From assembly GCF_900163715.1 (NCBI RefSeq), contig NZ_FWFF01000001.1, forward strand, positions 124,001-188,000: a stretch of 64,000 nt of DNA. Reading direction: 5' to 3'. Below are positions 44,505-53,600 of the stretch, one piece after another. Below the pieces are notes generated by a model that saw only the letters and a program-made list of their open reading frames with translations, made no database searches and was not told the DNA's origin. The stretch's first letter is position 1; every line of letters begins with the position of its first letter. Source of the DNA: Brevibacterium yomogidense. GTDB taxonomy: Bacteria; Actinomycetota; Actinomycetes; Actinomycetales; Brevibacteriaceae. The translations under genes and the position numbers were made by a program.

Positions 44505-44545
44505 AAGGGGGCGGGGACGCAGCAGTGAGGCGACCCCGCCCCCTT
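44505..44545. terminator. Hairpin between encapsulin and methyltransferase genes
   Basis: AAGGGGGCGGGG and CCCCGCCCCCTT pair across a 17-base loop between the convergent stops at 44407 and 44613. The second arm ends in CCTT on the plus strand. Confidence 0.65.
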
Positions 44546-44612
44546 CGGCATGCCAGGGCCTGCGTGTCTCTCCGGCGCCCCCACACGACGCCGGGGCCGA
44601 GGCCGGACCGAG

Positions 44613-45494
44613 TCAGTCCGTCAGCTCGCCCAGGAGGACGTGGGTGGAGTTCGGGAACGTATAGCGCCCGTCCACGGCGTACTCGTGGAAGATCCGCTCG
44701 AGGTCCGCGATGAGCGGCTCGCGGGCGGGATCGCCCTCCTTGGGCGCGTAGGACGTGGAGAGGTGGCGTTCGCGGAACGTCTCCCACCCGATCTCCTCGT
44801 CGTTGTCGAACGCGAAGCGCTGGAAGTGGGGCCCGCCGTAGAACTCCTCGAGGTCTTCGTCCGTGATCTCCTCCCCGAGCGTGAGCGCGACGAAGCCGCC
44901 CACGCGCGCACGGAACGCCTCTGCGACGGCCTGAACCGACGCCTCGCTGCGCCGTCGGAAGTTCCAGATGAGCGCGACCTGACCGCCGGGGCGCAGGATC
45001 CGCCGGCACTCGGCGCGGAACGAGGGGATGTCGAACCAGTGGAAGGCCTGGGCGACGGTCACGAGGTCGACCGCCGCATCCGCCAGAGTCGTCGCTTCAG
45101 CAGGTGCCCCCACCACGGTGAGGCGCTCGTCGTCCGCCAGGCGCGCGACGAGCGCATCGCGCATGTCGTCATTCGGCTCGACCGCGGACACGTTCCAGCC
45201 GCGGGACAGGAGCTCCGCTGTGAGCTTCCCCGTCCCCGCCCCGATGTCGGCCACGACGGGCGCACCGGCACGGCCGGCCTCGGGCACCTCGGCGGCGGTC
45301 GTGTCTGCCGCAGTCGAGTCAGCGCCAGTCGAGTCAGCGCTGGCTGGAGCAGCCTCGATCCGTTCTGCCGCAGCGGCCTCGACGCCGCCCATCCGCGCGG
45401 CCAGGAGGTCGAGCAGCTCTGTCGGGTACCCCGGTCGGCTGCGGGCGTAGACCTCACCCAGTCCGGTGAACTTGCCGGTGTTGTCCGTGGTCAT
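44613..45494 (-). CDS. Class I SAM-dependent methyltransferase, paralogue A
   Basis: A 293-residue Rossmann-fold methyltransferase. It opens GKFTGLGEVYARSRPGYPTELL; the SAM motif I is VVADIGAGTGKLTAELLSRG, motif post-I VEPNDDM and motif III AQAFHWFDI, then RILRPGGQVALIWNFRR. Between residues 37 and 76, just before motif I, an insert rich in Ala/Thr/Ser/Asp (STGADSTAADTTAAEVPEAG) is absent from its neighbour. The ATG at 45494 has AGGGAAG upstream. The adjacent gene at 45570 is a paralogue without the insert. The methyl acceptor is unknown, probably a small molecule. Confidence 0.88.
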   Translation of the reverse strand: MTTDNTGKFTGLGEVYARSRPGYPTELLDLLAARMGGVEAAAAERIEAAPASADSTGADSTAADTTAAEVPEAGRAGAPVVADIGAGTGKLTAELLSRGWNVSAVEPNDDMRDALVARLADDERLTVVGAPAEATTLADAAVDLVTVAQAFHWFDIPSFRAECRRILRPGGQVALIWNFRRRSEASVQAVAEAFRARVGGFVALTLGEEITDEDLEEFYGGPHFQRFAFDNDEEIGWETFRERHLSTSYAPKEGDPAREPLIADLERIFHEYAVDGRYTFPNSTHVLLGELTD

Positions 45495-45569
45495 GCTTCC
45501 CTTCCGTCGTGCCGGGGCCTCACTGCGCCGGCGTGGAGGCGGCGCCCGAGTGAGCGCGCCGCAGGGTGC

Positions 45570-46352
45570 TCAGACCCCTACGCCGCCCACGAACAGCCGG
45601 GTGGTGAGGGGGAAGCGCACCATGTCATCCTCGCGGTACTCGTCGAACAGTGCACGAAGGTCCGCGACGAGGGGCTCGTACGCCGGATCGTCCTCGCGGG
45701 GCGCGTAGGTGGCCGACAGATTGCGGCCCAGGAACTCGTCAATCGTGAGCATCTGGTCGTGGGGGAACTCGCGGTACTCGTACCCGTCGGGCTCGAAGAA
45801 CGCGTCGAAGTCCGCGGCGCTCACGCGGTGGTCGCCGCTGAAACCGGGGAAGTCCCCGATGTGCCGGCGGAAGACGTCTGCCGTCGCGTGGGTGAACGCG
45901 CTGTCGCGGCGGCGGGAGTTCCACACGAGTGCGACCCTGCCCCCGGGGGACAGGATGCGGCGGCACTCCGCGCGGAACGCGGCCTGGTCGAACCAGTGGA
46001 AGGACTGCCCGGCCGTCACGAGGGAGATGGAGGCGTCCGGCAGCTGCGTGTCCTCTGCGGTGGCGTGCACGGCGGTGAGGAGGCTGGTCGTCGCGGCCTT
46101 CGCCTCGAGGATGCCCAGCATGTCCCGGTTGGGCTCGACCGCGACGGTGCGGATGCCCTGGTAGACCAGCTCCTCGGACATCTTCCCGGTGCCGGCGCCG
46201 ATGTCCGCGACCTGGTTGGAGGTCCCCAGCCGGAATGTGTCGGCCAGCCATCCCAGGCACTCTGCAGGGTAGCCCGGCCGGAACCTGTCATAGATCCTGG
46301 CCAGGCCGGTGAAGCGAGTCGTCGCGTCACGGGGCGCGGTGCTCACGTTCAT
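45570..46352 (-). CDS. Class I SAM-dependent methyltransferase, paralogue B
   Basis: A 260-residue methyltransferase closely related to the gene at 44613: TRFTGLARIYDRFRPGYPAE, motif I VADIGAGTGKMSEELVYQG, VEPNRDML, GQSFHWFDQAAFRAECRRIL and SPGGRVALVWNSRR align directly with it, as does EDDPAYEPLVADLRALFDEY near the end. The start at 46352 is supported by GGGAGGA six bases upstream; an in-frame ATG at 46379 is weaker. The pair arose by tandem duplication and reads in the same direction, 75 bases apart. It is divergent from the leader and ABC-F gene. Confidence 0.88.
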   Translation of the reverse strand: MNVSTAPRDATTRFTGLARIYDRFRPGYPAECLGWLADTFRLGTSNQVADIGAGTGKMSEELVYQGIRTVAVEPNRDMLGILEAKAATTSLLTAVHATAEDTQLPDASISLVTAGQSFHWFDQAAFRAECRRILSPGGRVALVWNSRRRDSAFTHATADVFRRHIGDFPGFSGDHRVSAADFDAFFEPDGYEYREFPHDQMLTIDEFLGRNLSATYAPREDDPAYEPLVADLRALFDEYREDDMVRFPLTTRLFVGGVGV

Positions 46353-46542
46353 GATCGGTCCTCCCTGGCGAGCCGGCACGCGGATGTCGTCGGCGGGAGC
46401 CGGCGTCGAGCGCGACGGACATGATCGGTCAGCGTCTCTGCCGATACGATTGCTTCATTCGAGAGTACCCAGGGAAACCCCTCCGTGAAGCCTGAACGCA
46501 TGAGGGTTCGATCACACTGGAAAGGCCTCTGGACACCGCTTG

Positions 46543-46548
46543 TATCCT
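46543..46548 (+). promoter_or_regulatory. -10 element of leader/ABC-F transcript
   Basis: TATCCT ends seven bases before the leader-peptide ATG at 46556, the same leaderless spacing as several genes here. The transcript would begin at or near the leader start codon. Confidence 0.5.
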
Positions 46549-46555
46549 GGTGGGC

Positions 46556-46603
46556 ATGAGACATACGGGCATCGCACACGTGAGGATCCGCAGCCGCCGC
46601 TGA
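46556..46603 (+). CDS. Leader peptide upstream of ABC-F gene
   Basis: A 15-codon open frame, [15 protein letters not shown], ends at TGA 46601-46603, 98 bases before the ABC-F start. Its basic C-terminus and its position immediately before a set of competing stems are what is seen in leader peptides of antibiotic-responsive ABC-F and erm genes. A ribosome stalled on it would alter the downstream folding. No protein evidence is available, and the peptide itself probably has no separate function. Confidence 0.65.
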   Translation: MRHTGIAHVRIRSRR

Positions 46604-46697
46604 CGGCGGACGCGGACTCGACTCACCCCTTTCCTCCTCCGCCGTCGGACGCGCAATGTTCCGACCGGCGCCTTTCGCGCGCCCGTTCCCCGGAGGA
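46594..46697 (+). promoter_or_regulatory. Candidate translational attenuator of ABC-F gene
   Basis: Three stems compete. Stem I pairs CCGCCG (46594-46599) with CGGCGG (46604-46609) at the end of the leader frame. Stem II pairs GACGGCGGA (46602-46610) with TCCGCCGTC (46638-46646). Stem III pairs TCCTCCG (46635-46641) with the Shine-Dalgarno CGGAGGA (46691-46697). I and II exclude each other, as do II and III. A ribosome stalled on the leader would favour II and free the Shine-Dalgarno. GTCGGA/TCCGAC (46644, 46660) is a further small stem. Confidence 0.6.
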
Positions 46698-46701
46698 CCC
46701 C

Positions 46702-48360
46702 GTGCCCCGCACACCTTTCCCATCTGTTCATTCGACCCCTGCTTCTGCCACGGAGGGGACTGTCCCCGAGAGGACTGTCCCGGAGGGCGCTGCGACAGCC
46801 GCGGCTCCCACCACCGGCGCCCCTCTCACCGAAGCCCCTCTCACCGGCGCTCCCGCGGGCGACCGCGCCCACATCCGCGCCCGTGGCATCACCCACTCCC
46901 CCGGCGGGCAGCCCCTGCTCACCGGCGTGGACGTCACCGTGTCCGCGTCGACGAAGCTCGCCGTCGTCGGCGAGAACGGCAGCGGCAAGACCACGCTGCT
47001 GCGCATCCTCACGGACCGGCTCACCCCCGACGGCGGCTCCATCGACCGTGCGGGCACGCTCGCGGTCGCGGACCAGGAGCTGCCCGCGTACCCGGACGTC
47101 ACCGTGGGCGACCTCGCCGATGAGGCGATCACACCGGCCCGGGCGGCGCTCGCCGCCCTCGACGACGCGGCCGCCGCGATGGCATCCGATGCCGACGGCT
47201 CCGGGTCGGACGGCTCTGGCGGCTCCGGCGACGACTACTCCCGCGCGCTGGAGCTCTGCATCCTTCTCGACGCATGGGATGCTGAGCGGCACGTCGACAT
47301 CGCTCTCGAGGCACTGGGGGCGGTCACGGACCGGACGCGGCAGCTCGCGCACCTGTCCGTCGGGCAGCGCTATCGCGTGCGCCTGGCCTGCGTGCTGGGC
47401 GCCCAGCCGGACCTGCTCGTGCTCGACGAGCCGACCAACCACCTCGACGCCGCCGGGCTGGACTTCCTCACCGCCACCCTGCGGTCGCGCACCGGCGGAC
47501 TCCTCGTCGTGTCGCACGACGCGGCCCTGCTCGCCGACGTCGCCGATGAGTTCCTCGACCTCGACCCATCCGCGGACGGCGGCCCGCGCCTCTACGGCGG
47601 CGGCTGGGACGGCTGGCGCACCGGCCGTGCGCGGGACCGCGAGGCCTGGCAGGCCGCCTATGACGCGCAGCAGGCCGAGCACCGGCGCCTGCGGGAGTCC
47701 GTCGACCAGGCTCGTTCGCGACTGTCGACCGGCTGGCGGCCGGACAAGGGCGTGGACAAGCACGCCCGGCAGTCGCGGGCACCGGGCATCGTGCAGTCTC
47801 TCCACCGTCGCGAGGACGAGCTGCGTCGCCATGCGCTGACGGTGCCGCCGCCTCCACCGCGGCTGGCTGTGCCGACGGGGCGCACCCAGAAGGGCGCTCC
47901 CTTGCTGACCGCCGCCGAGGTTGCCGTCGCCGACCGCTCTTCCCATCCCGTCTCCGTCGGGCTGGCCGGCGGAGACCGCCTGCTGGTCGTGGGGCCGAAC
48001 GGGGCCGGGAAGTCGACGCTGCTCGCGATGCTCTCCGGGGCACTCGAACCCGACCAGGGCTGGGTGCGCCGGCACGGCACTGTCACTGTGAGCCGCCTCG
48101 GTCAGGAGGACGAGATCGACGACGGGCATCGCTCCCCCGGTCAGCTGCGCAGACGGCGCCTCACCCAGGTGCTCGCGCAGGGGCCGGACGTGGTGCTGCT
48201 CGACGAGCCGACCAACCACCTGTCGATGTCGTTGGTCGACGACCTGCTTGAGGGACTCGAGGGAGCGAGCGCCGCAGTCGTCGTGGCGACGCACGATCGG
48301 CAGGTGCTGCGGCGGCTCGCGCACTGGCCGCGGGTGGAGCTGGGTGACGCGTCAGCCTGA
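46702..48360 (+). CDS. ABC-F family ATP-binding protein (ribosome protection type)
   Basis: A 552-residue soluble protein with two ABC domains and no membrane segments. Domain 1 has [15 protein letters not shown], signature [16 protein letters not shown] and Walker [16 protein letters not shown]; the linker includes [20 protein letters not shown]; domain 2 has [34 protein letters not shown] and [12 protein letters not shown]. This matches ABC-F proteins that release antibiotics from the ribosome. The first 50 residues are Thr/Pro/Ala low complexity. GTG 46702 has GGAGGA upstream; the open frame upstream overlaps the leader and is not used. It overlaps the convergent exporter gene by nine bases. 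Confidence 0.9.
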   Translation: MPRTPFPSVHSTPASATEGTVPERTVPEGAATAAAPTTGAPLTEAPLTGAPAGDRAHIRARGITHSPGGQPLLTGVDVTVSASTKLAVVGENGSGKTTLLRILTDRLTPDGGSIDRAGTLAVADQELPAYPDVTVGDLADEAITPARAALAALDDAAAAMASDADGSGSDGSGGSGDDYSRALELCILLDAWDAERHVDIALEALGAVTDRTRQLAHLSVGQRYRVRLACVLGAQPDLLVLDEPTNHLDAAGLDFLTATLRSRTGGLLVVSHDAALLADVADEFLDLDPSADGGPRLYGGGWDGWRTGRARDREAWQAAYDAQQAEHRRLRESVDQARSRLSTGWRPDKGVDKHARQSRAPGIVQSLHRREDELRRHALTVPPPPPRLAVPTGRTQKGAPLLTAAEVAVADRSSHPVSVGLAGGDRLLVVGPNGAGKSTLLAMLSGALEPDQGWVRRHGTVTVSRLGQEDEIDDGHRSPGQLRRRRLTQVLAQGPDVVLLDEPTNHLSMSLVDDLLEGLEGASAAVVVATHDRQVLRRLAHWPRVELGDASA

Positions 48361-50364
48361 CCATGCCTCCCACAGGGCGGCGTAGCGGCCGCCCGCGGCG
48401 ACGAGCTGGGCGTGCGGGCCCTCCTCGACGACCTGTCCGTGCTCCATCACGAGGACCCGGTCCGCCGCCTCCGCCTGGCTGAGCCGGTGCGCGATGACGA
48501 GCGCGCCCCGGCCCTCCAGCGCGGCCGCGGCGGCGGTCTCGAGGAGGTGTGCGCCCGTCGACCCCGCCTCGGCGGTCGCCTCGTCGAGGATCGCGATGTC
48601 CGGGTCCGCGAGCACCAGCCGGGCGAGCGCGATCGTCTGCTCCTGCAGCGGGGAGAGCCGCGCACCCCCGTCGCCCACCACGGTGTCGAGGCCGTGGGGC
48701 AGGGCGAACGCCCAGTCCGCGCCCACGCGGCGCAGTGCGTGCTCGATCGCCGCCGGGGGCGCATCGGGGACCGGCATCGCCACGTTGTCGCGGATCGTGC
48801 CGACGAAGGTGTGGACCTCCTGCGCGATCATCGCGACGTGTGCTCGGAGTCGGTGCTCGGGCAGGGTCGTGATCTCGTGTCCCGTGCGCGCAGCCGGCCC
48901 GTTCACGATCGCCGGCCGGTCCTCGATCACTGACCCGCTTTCGTTCACCGGCCCGTCTTCGCTCACTGACGAGTCCTCAATCACCGGCCAGTCCTCGATC
49001 AGCTGCGCGGAGCCGCTTGACGGCGCGGCGAGCCCCGCCGCGATCTTCGCGAGCGTCGACTTCCCGGCACCGGTCGTGCCGACCACGGCCACCACTTCCC
49101 CCGGTGCGACCGTGAGATCGACTCCGCGCAGGACGTGGTTCTGCTCGCCGGGCAGGGCCACCTGGTCGTCGTAGGAGTACCAGAGGTCCCGCAGGACCAG
49201 GCCCGCGGACCGAGCTCCGCCGTCTGCGGCGGCGACGGGACCGTCTGACCCGGGCACGGCCTCGGCGGCGGTGTCTGTCGCATCTGTCGCGGTGTCTGTT
49301 GCGGCCGCCTCGCGGTCTCGCGAACCAGCCGCGTCGATGACGCCGACCATCCGGGTGAGGGAGGCGCCCGCCGACTGGATCTGGTCGAAGAGCCCCACCA
49401 GCGCGCCGATCGGGTTGAAGAGCCGGTGGAAGACCAGCGCCGCGGTCGTGACTGCGCCCGGAGTCGTCTCGTCGAACCACACCAGCGCGAAGCCGGTGAG
49501 GAGGAGCAGGGAGAGGACGACGGCCTCGGCGCGGTTGTTGCGGCTGAAGGCGCGGGTGAGGAAGCGGAAGACTCCGATGGAGAGGTCGCGGGCCTCCACG
49601 GAGGCGGAATCGATGCGGGCGAGCTCGATGTGCTCGGCGCGGTGGGCCCGCAGCGTCCGGGCTCCGGTGAGGCCGCCCAGCAGCCGGCCCGACCTGCGAC
49701 CGATCGCTGCGCGCTCCTGCTGATAGAGCGGGGCCGAGCGCGGCAGGTACCACCGCAGCGTCAGCCAGTACATCGGCAGGGCGACCAGGCCCACGAGGCC
49801 CAGCCGCCAGTCCACCGCCGCCAGCCCGATGGCGGACACGACGACCACGAGGACGGACTCGACGACGAGCGGCAGGATCTGCGTCGACGTCTCGCTGACC
49901 CTGCGCGAATCGTCTGCGACGCGGGAGACCAGGTCGCCGGTGCCCGTGCGCTCCACGGTCTGCGCGTCGAGCGCCAGCGCGGCGCCCACGACGTCCGTGC
50001 GGAGTCCCGCCACGGCCGGCATCGCGACCCGCGCCAGCGCCCACGCCCCGATCCATGTGCCCACCGCCATGACGAGGCCCGCGACGGCGACGGCGATCGC
50101 GCTCGTCCAGACGACCTCGGGGCCGGCTCCTGCCGGAAGCGCGTCGACCAGTCGACCGATCGCCCACGGCCCCACGAGCCCGGCTGCCGCATTGGCGGTG
50201 CCGGCGACGAGGAGGACGACCAGCCAGCCGGCCCGTCCTCGCAAGTGGGGCAGTAAGCGGGCGAAAGCGCGGCGCCTGGTCGCGATGGGCAGGGTGGGGG
50301 TGTCCGGCCGGGTGGAGGAGTCCGGCGGGCTGGTGGCGTCCGGCACCGTGGAATCCGTACTCAT
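48352..50364 (-). CDS. ABC exporter half-transporter, degenerate signature
   Basis: A 670-residue fused membrane and ATPase protein. Six hydrophobic segments occupy residues 40-310. The nucleotide-binding domain keeps Walker A ([15 protein letters not shown]) and Walker B ([15 protein letters not shown]) but has LSPLQEQ where LSGGQ is expected. Between Walker A and the Q-loop region an insert of six-residue repeats ([30 protein letters not shown]) has been added. Its ATG overlaps the stop of the partner gene by four bases, so the pair forms a heterodimer whose intact ATP site would combine this Walker A with the partner's LSGGQ. The substrate is unknown. Confidence 0.9.
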   Translation of the reverse strand: MSTDSTVPDATSPPDSSTRPDTPTLPIATRRRAFARLLPHLRGRAGWLVVLLVAGTANAAAGLVGPWAIGRLVDALPAGAGPEVVWTSAIAVAVAGLVMAVGTWIGAWALARVAMPAVAGLRTDVVGAALALDAQTVERTGTGDLVSRVADDSRRVSETSTQILPLVVESVLVVVVSAIGLAAVDWRLGLVGLVALPMYWLTLRWYLPRSAPLYQQERAAIGRRSGRLLGGLTGARTLRAHRAEHIELARIDSASVEARDLSIGVFRFLTRAFSRNNRAEAVVLSLLLLTGFALVWFDETTPGAVTTAALVFHRLFNPIGALVGLFDQIQSAGASLTRMVGVIDAAGSRDREAAATDTATDATDTAAEAVPGSDGPVAAADGGARSAGLVLRDLWYSYDDQVALPGEQNHVLRGVDLTVAPGEVVAVVGTTGAGKSTLAKIAAGLAAPSSGSAQLIEDWPVIEDSSVSEDGPVNESGSVIEDRPAIVNGPAARTGHEITTLPEHRLRAHVAMIAQEVHTFVGTIRDNVAMPVPDAPPAAIEHALRRVGADWAFALPHGLDTVVGDGGARLSPLQEQTIALARLVLADPDIAILDEATAEAGSTGAHLLETAAAAALEGRGALVIAHRLSQAEAADRVLVMEHGQVVEEGPHAQLVAAGGRYAALWEAWSG

Positions 50365-52178
50365 CGGGCCACCGCCTCCCGGTAGGAATCACCGATGGTG
50401 CCGGCGGCGCCGAGCAGTCCGCTGTGCGTGCCAGTGACAGCCGGGGCGTCGGCAGGCACGTAGACGACGGCGTCCGCGGCGGCGAGGAACGCAGGCGAAC
50501 CTGTCACGACGAGGGTCACGGCGTCGCACCGGAGGGTGGCGATGCCGGCGGCGATCCGCGCCTCTGTCACGGCGTCGACCGCCGTGGTGGATTCGTGCAG
50601 GACCAGGATCCGCGACTGCGCGTGGAGCGACCGGGCCAGCGCGATCCGCTGCCGCTGTCCTCCCGACAGGTTGCCGCCCAGCTCCTGGATCCTGTGGTCA
50701 AGGCCGTCGGCGACCAGCCCCAGCAGTTCGTCCGCGCCCGAGGCCGCGAGCACATCCGCCGCCACGTCGCCGGAGGCTGGTGGGGCCGCCGGGGCAGTGC
50801 CGGGTGACGCAGTCATGTCCGTGCCGGATGACATCGTGATGTTCGACCGGATGGTTCCCTCGAACAGGTCGACGGCGTGGGGTGTCACGAGGAGGTGATC
50901 GGGCCCCAGCACGCGGCTCTGCGACGTGAGGGCTGTCAGGACGTCGTGGGCGAGCGCGTCCTCGTCGACTAGCACACAGAGGAGCGTCCCCGCGGGGACG
51001 TCGACGGCGGGGAGGGAGTCGCCGCTGACCGTCAGCCCCGATGCGTGAGCGGTCACGGCCAGGCGAGGTGCGCCGTGTGGGGGTGCTGCGTGCCCGGGCT
51101 CCGCCTGCGGGTGTGCAGCACGTGACGGTCCAGAGTGTGAGGGTCCATCGTGCGACGGTGCGGCGTGCGCGGGCTCGGTCGGGGCCTCGGCCGCGGAGTG
51201 GGTCTTCGGGTGGGTCTCTGCCAGATCCGTCAGCAGCGCCGCGATGCGCGACGCCGCGCCGTGGGACCGGGCGGTGAGCCCGACGATGTCGGCGAGCGCA
51301 CGCATGGGCTCGGTGAGGAACGCAGTCATGCCGAGGATCGCGATGAGTGCCCCCGCACTCATCTGCCCGTCGAGCAGACGGAGGCCGGCGACGACGAGGA
51401 CCACGGCGAGCACCGCGGACATCACGAGCGCGCCGACGCCGCTGAGCCGTCCGGAGCGCTCCCCCGTCGCGACACCGGCGACGGCTGCGTCATCGGACGT
51501 CGTGCGGAAGCGGCGCAGCGCCCACTCTGCACCGCCGAGCGCCTTGAGGACCCGGAGTCCACGCATGAGGTCTGCGGCGGAGTTCGCGGCGCGCGCCGTC
51601 GCCGCGAGCTGTGCACCGGCCTTCACGGACACGGCCCTGCCGGGCAGCGCCACGAGGACCAAGCCGACGGGCACGGCGATGAGCACCAGCAGCCCCGTGA
51701 CGGCATCCGATAGGACGAGGAGGACGGCGGCGACGATCATGCCCAGCAGCGCGGCGACGCCGCGGCCCAGGTGGGCGAAGACCTCGGCAGCGAGATCGGC
51801 ATCCGCAGAGGCGATCGACAGGACCTCACCGGACGCGCGGTCCGGCGGCAGATCCGGTGAGGTGAGCGCAGCGTGCGAGACCTCCACGCGCAGCGCGTGC
51901 GCTTCATGCTCCCGGGCCGCATTGCACAGGCGGGCACCGAACCGGTAGCCGTAGCTCAGGACGGTGAAGAGCAGCGCGATGCCCGCGATGGACACGGCGA
52001 GCATCGGCAGGGAACGGGGGATGATCGCGATGTCGACGACGGCCCCGATCACCACCGGGACGAGCGCTTCGCACACCTGCCACACCGACAGTGAGGCGAC
52101 GCCCGGGAGCAGCAATCGGAGCCTGCGGACGAGCGCGCGCGACAGCAGTGTCCTGCCGGACGAGGGTGGGGCGGGCAT
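50361..52178 (-). CDS. ABC exporter half-transporter, degenerate Walker A and B
   Basis: A 605-residue ABC exporter subunit with about six membrane segments. The signature LSGGQRQRIALARSL is intact, but the Walker A position reads VPAGTLLCVLVDEDALAHDV with no GxxGxGK(S/T), and Walker B is RILVLHESTTAVD, with His for the usual Asp. It therefore cannot bind ATP canonically and must work as the partner of the 48352 gene. A His/Pro/Ala-rich insert of about 50 residues (EPAHAAPSHDGPSHSGPSR) separates membrane and ATPase domains. TAGGAT six bases before the ATG marks a leaderless start for the two-gene operon. Confidence 0.88.
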   Translation of the reverse strand: MPAPPSSGRTLLSRALVRRLRLLLPGVASLSVWQVCEALVPVVIGAVVDIAIIPRSLPMLAVSIAGIALLFTVLSYGYRFGARLCNAAREHEAHALRVEVSHAALTSPDLPPDRASGEVLSIASADADLAAEVFAHLGRGVAALLGMIVAAVLLVLSDAVTGLLVLIAVPVGLVLVALPGRAVSVKAGAQLAATARAANSAADLMRGLRVLKALGGAEWALRRFRTTSDDAAVAGVATGERSGRLSGVGALVMSAVLAVVLVVAGLRLLDGQMSAGALIAILGMTAFLTEPMRALADIVGLTARSHGAASRIAALLTDLAETHPKTHSAAEAPTEPAHAAPSHDGPSHSGPSRAAHPQAEPGHAAPPHGAPRLAVTAHASGLTVSGDSLPAVDVPAGTLLCVLVDEDALAHDVLTALTSQSRVLGPDHLLVTPHAVDLFEGTIRSNITMSSGTDMTASPGTAPAAPPASGDVAADVLAASGADELLGLVADGLDHRIQELGGNLSGGQRQRIALARSLHAQSRILVLHESTTAVDAVTEARIAAGIATLRCDAVTLVVTGSPAFLAAADAVVYVPADAPAVTGTHSGLLGAAGTIGDSYREAVAR

Positions 52179-52184
52179 CCGACC

Positions 52185-52190
52185 ATCCTA
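52185..52190 (-). promoter_or_regulatory. -10 element, probable leaderless start
   Basis: On the minus strand TAGGAT ends six bases before the exporter ATG at 52178. Confidence 0.5.
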
Positions 52191-52299
52191 GGCTCAACCG
52201 ATCCGCGCCGTCACAGGGCAGACAGCGCCCGTGCGAGTCCGCCGAAACCGGCTGGCGCGCCCCCTTGCGGAGCCCTGATCCCGCAGTCACCATGTGACT

Positions 52300-53496
52300 A
52301 TGGTCACGCGCGCTCAACACAACCCGATGCCTCCGCTCAATGCGTACGTGTCCTCACTGGGCGGTTCCCCGATCCGCAGCCTGCTGTCGCTGGCTCAGGA
52401 CCCGGACATCATCAGCTTCGGCGGCGGTGCACCGGCCAGTGAGAGCTTCGACGTCGAGGGGATCGGGAAGTCCTATCAACGGGTGCTCGAGGAGCACGGC
52501 CCGCGCGCACTGCAGTACTCGTCGACGGAGGGCGAACCGGAGCTGCGCCGGGCCGTTGCCGAACGCATGACGTACAACGGCCTGTACACGGAGGCGGACG
52601 ATGTCCTCATCACCTCGGGCTCCCAGCAGGGGCTGGGTCTGATCGGTCAGGTGGTGCTGGATCCGGACTCCATCGTCCTGACGGAGAACCCGACGTTCGT
52701 GTCCGCACTGCAGGCGTTCGCGCTGTCGCGCGCGCAGTTCCGCCCCGTCGACACGGACTCCGGCGGACTCGTGCCGGAAGCGCTTGAGGCCGCGATCCTC
52801 CAGTACGCGCCCCGCGCGGTGTACCTCATCCCCACGTTCCAGAACCCCACGGGCGTGACGATGCCGGAGTCCCGCCGTCGCGAGGTCGCCGACGTCCTCG
52901 CCCGGTACAACGTGTGGCTCATCGAGGACGACCCGTACTCGGAGCTGCGCTACGACGAGTGGACGATGACGCCCATCAGCGCGGACCCCCGCCTCACCCA
53001 CAAGTCCCTCTACCTGGGGACGCTGTCGAAGGTGATGGCGCCCGGGCTGCGGATCGGCTGGGTGCGCGGACCTCAGGAGGCACTCGACACACTCGCCACG
53101 ACGAAGCAGGGCACATCCCTCCAGACGTCGACCATCGACCAGCTCGCCGCCGTCGACTGGCTCGAGCACAACGACCTCGACGCGAAGCTCGTGCCCATCC
53201 GCGCCGAATACCGCAGGCGCCGCGACGCGATGGTCGAGGGCCTCGACGCGGTCCTGCCGGAGGGGTACACGCTCAACACGCCGATGGGCGGGATGTTCCT
53301 GTGGGCGACGCTGCCGGAGCCGTTCGACGCGAGCGAATCCGTCATGGACGCCGTGCGCGCGGGGGTGGTCTACATCCCCGGCATGCAGTTCTACGTGGCG
53401 GATCCGAAACCGTCGACGCTGCGGCTGAGCTTCGTGTCGAACCCCGTCGACGTCATCGCGCAGGGGTTGGAACGGCTGCGCACGGTCTTCCAATGA
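52300..53496 (+). CDS. PLP-dependent aminotransferase (class I/II, 2-aminoadipate-like)
   Basis: A 398-residue fold-type I aminotransferase. It shows DIISFGGGAPASESFDVEGI, YSSTEGEPELRRAVAERM, TSGSQQGLGLIGQVVLDP, YLIPTFQNPTGVTMPESRR, LIEDDPYSELRYD, the PLP-lysine motif LGTLSKVMAPGLRIGWV, and Arg in STLRLSFVSNP for substrate carboxylate. This resembles the MocR-type and LysN/KAT aminotransferases, without the GntR domain. ATG 52300 is chosen; GTG 52294 and ATG 52327 are alternatives. It lies divergent from the exporter and upstream of an amino-acid symporter, which suggests amino-acid catabolism or synthesis. Confidence 0.9.
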   Translation: MVTRAQHNPMPPLNAYVSSLGGSPIRSLLSLAQDPDIISFGGGAPASESFDVEGIGKSYQRVLEEHGPRALQYSSTEGEPELRRAVAERMTYNGLYTEADDVLITSGSQQGLGLIGQVVLDPDSIVLTENPTFVSALQAFALSRAQFRPVDTDSGGLVPEALEAAILQYAPRAVYLIPTFQNPTGVTMPESRRREVADVLARYNVWLIEDDPYSELRYDEWTMTPISADPRLTHKSLYLGTLSKVMAPGLRIGWVRGPQEALDTLATTKQGTSLQTSTIDQLAAVDWLEHNDLDAKLVPIRAEYRRRRDAMVEGLDAVLPEGYTLNTPMGGMFLWATLPEPFDASESVMDAVRAGVVYIPGMQFYVADPKPSTLRLSFVSNPVDVIAQGLERLRTVFQ

Positions 53497-53503
53497 GGCG
53501 AGA

Positions 53504-53529
53504 ACCCCGAGGCGGCGGGGACTCGGGGT
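53504..53529 (+). terminator. Hairpin after aminotransferase gene
   Basis: ACCCCGAG and CTCGGGGT pair around a 10-base loop, starting eight bases after the aminotransferase stop. Confidence 0.55.
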
Positions 53530-53600
53530 GGCACACTGGCCTGTGAGGCCCGACGACATCCGCGGCTCTCACCCACACCCACCTCCGAAGGGATCCCGCA

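Noticed and set aside
44613-48360. Methyltransferases plus ABC-F gene as an rRNA-methylation resistance island
   Set aside because: The two methyltransferases have small-molecule-type motifs, not Erm or other rRNA methylase motifs, and they are divergent from the ABC-F gene.
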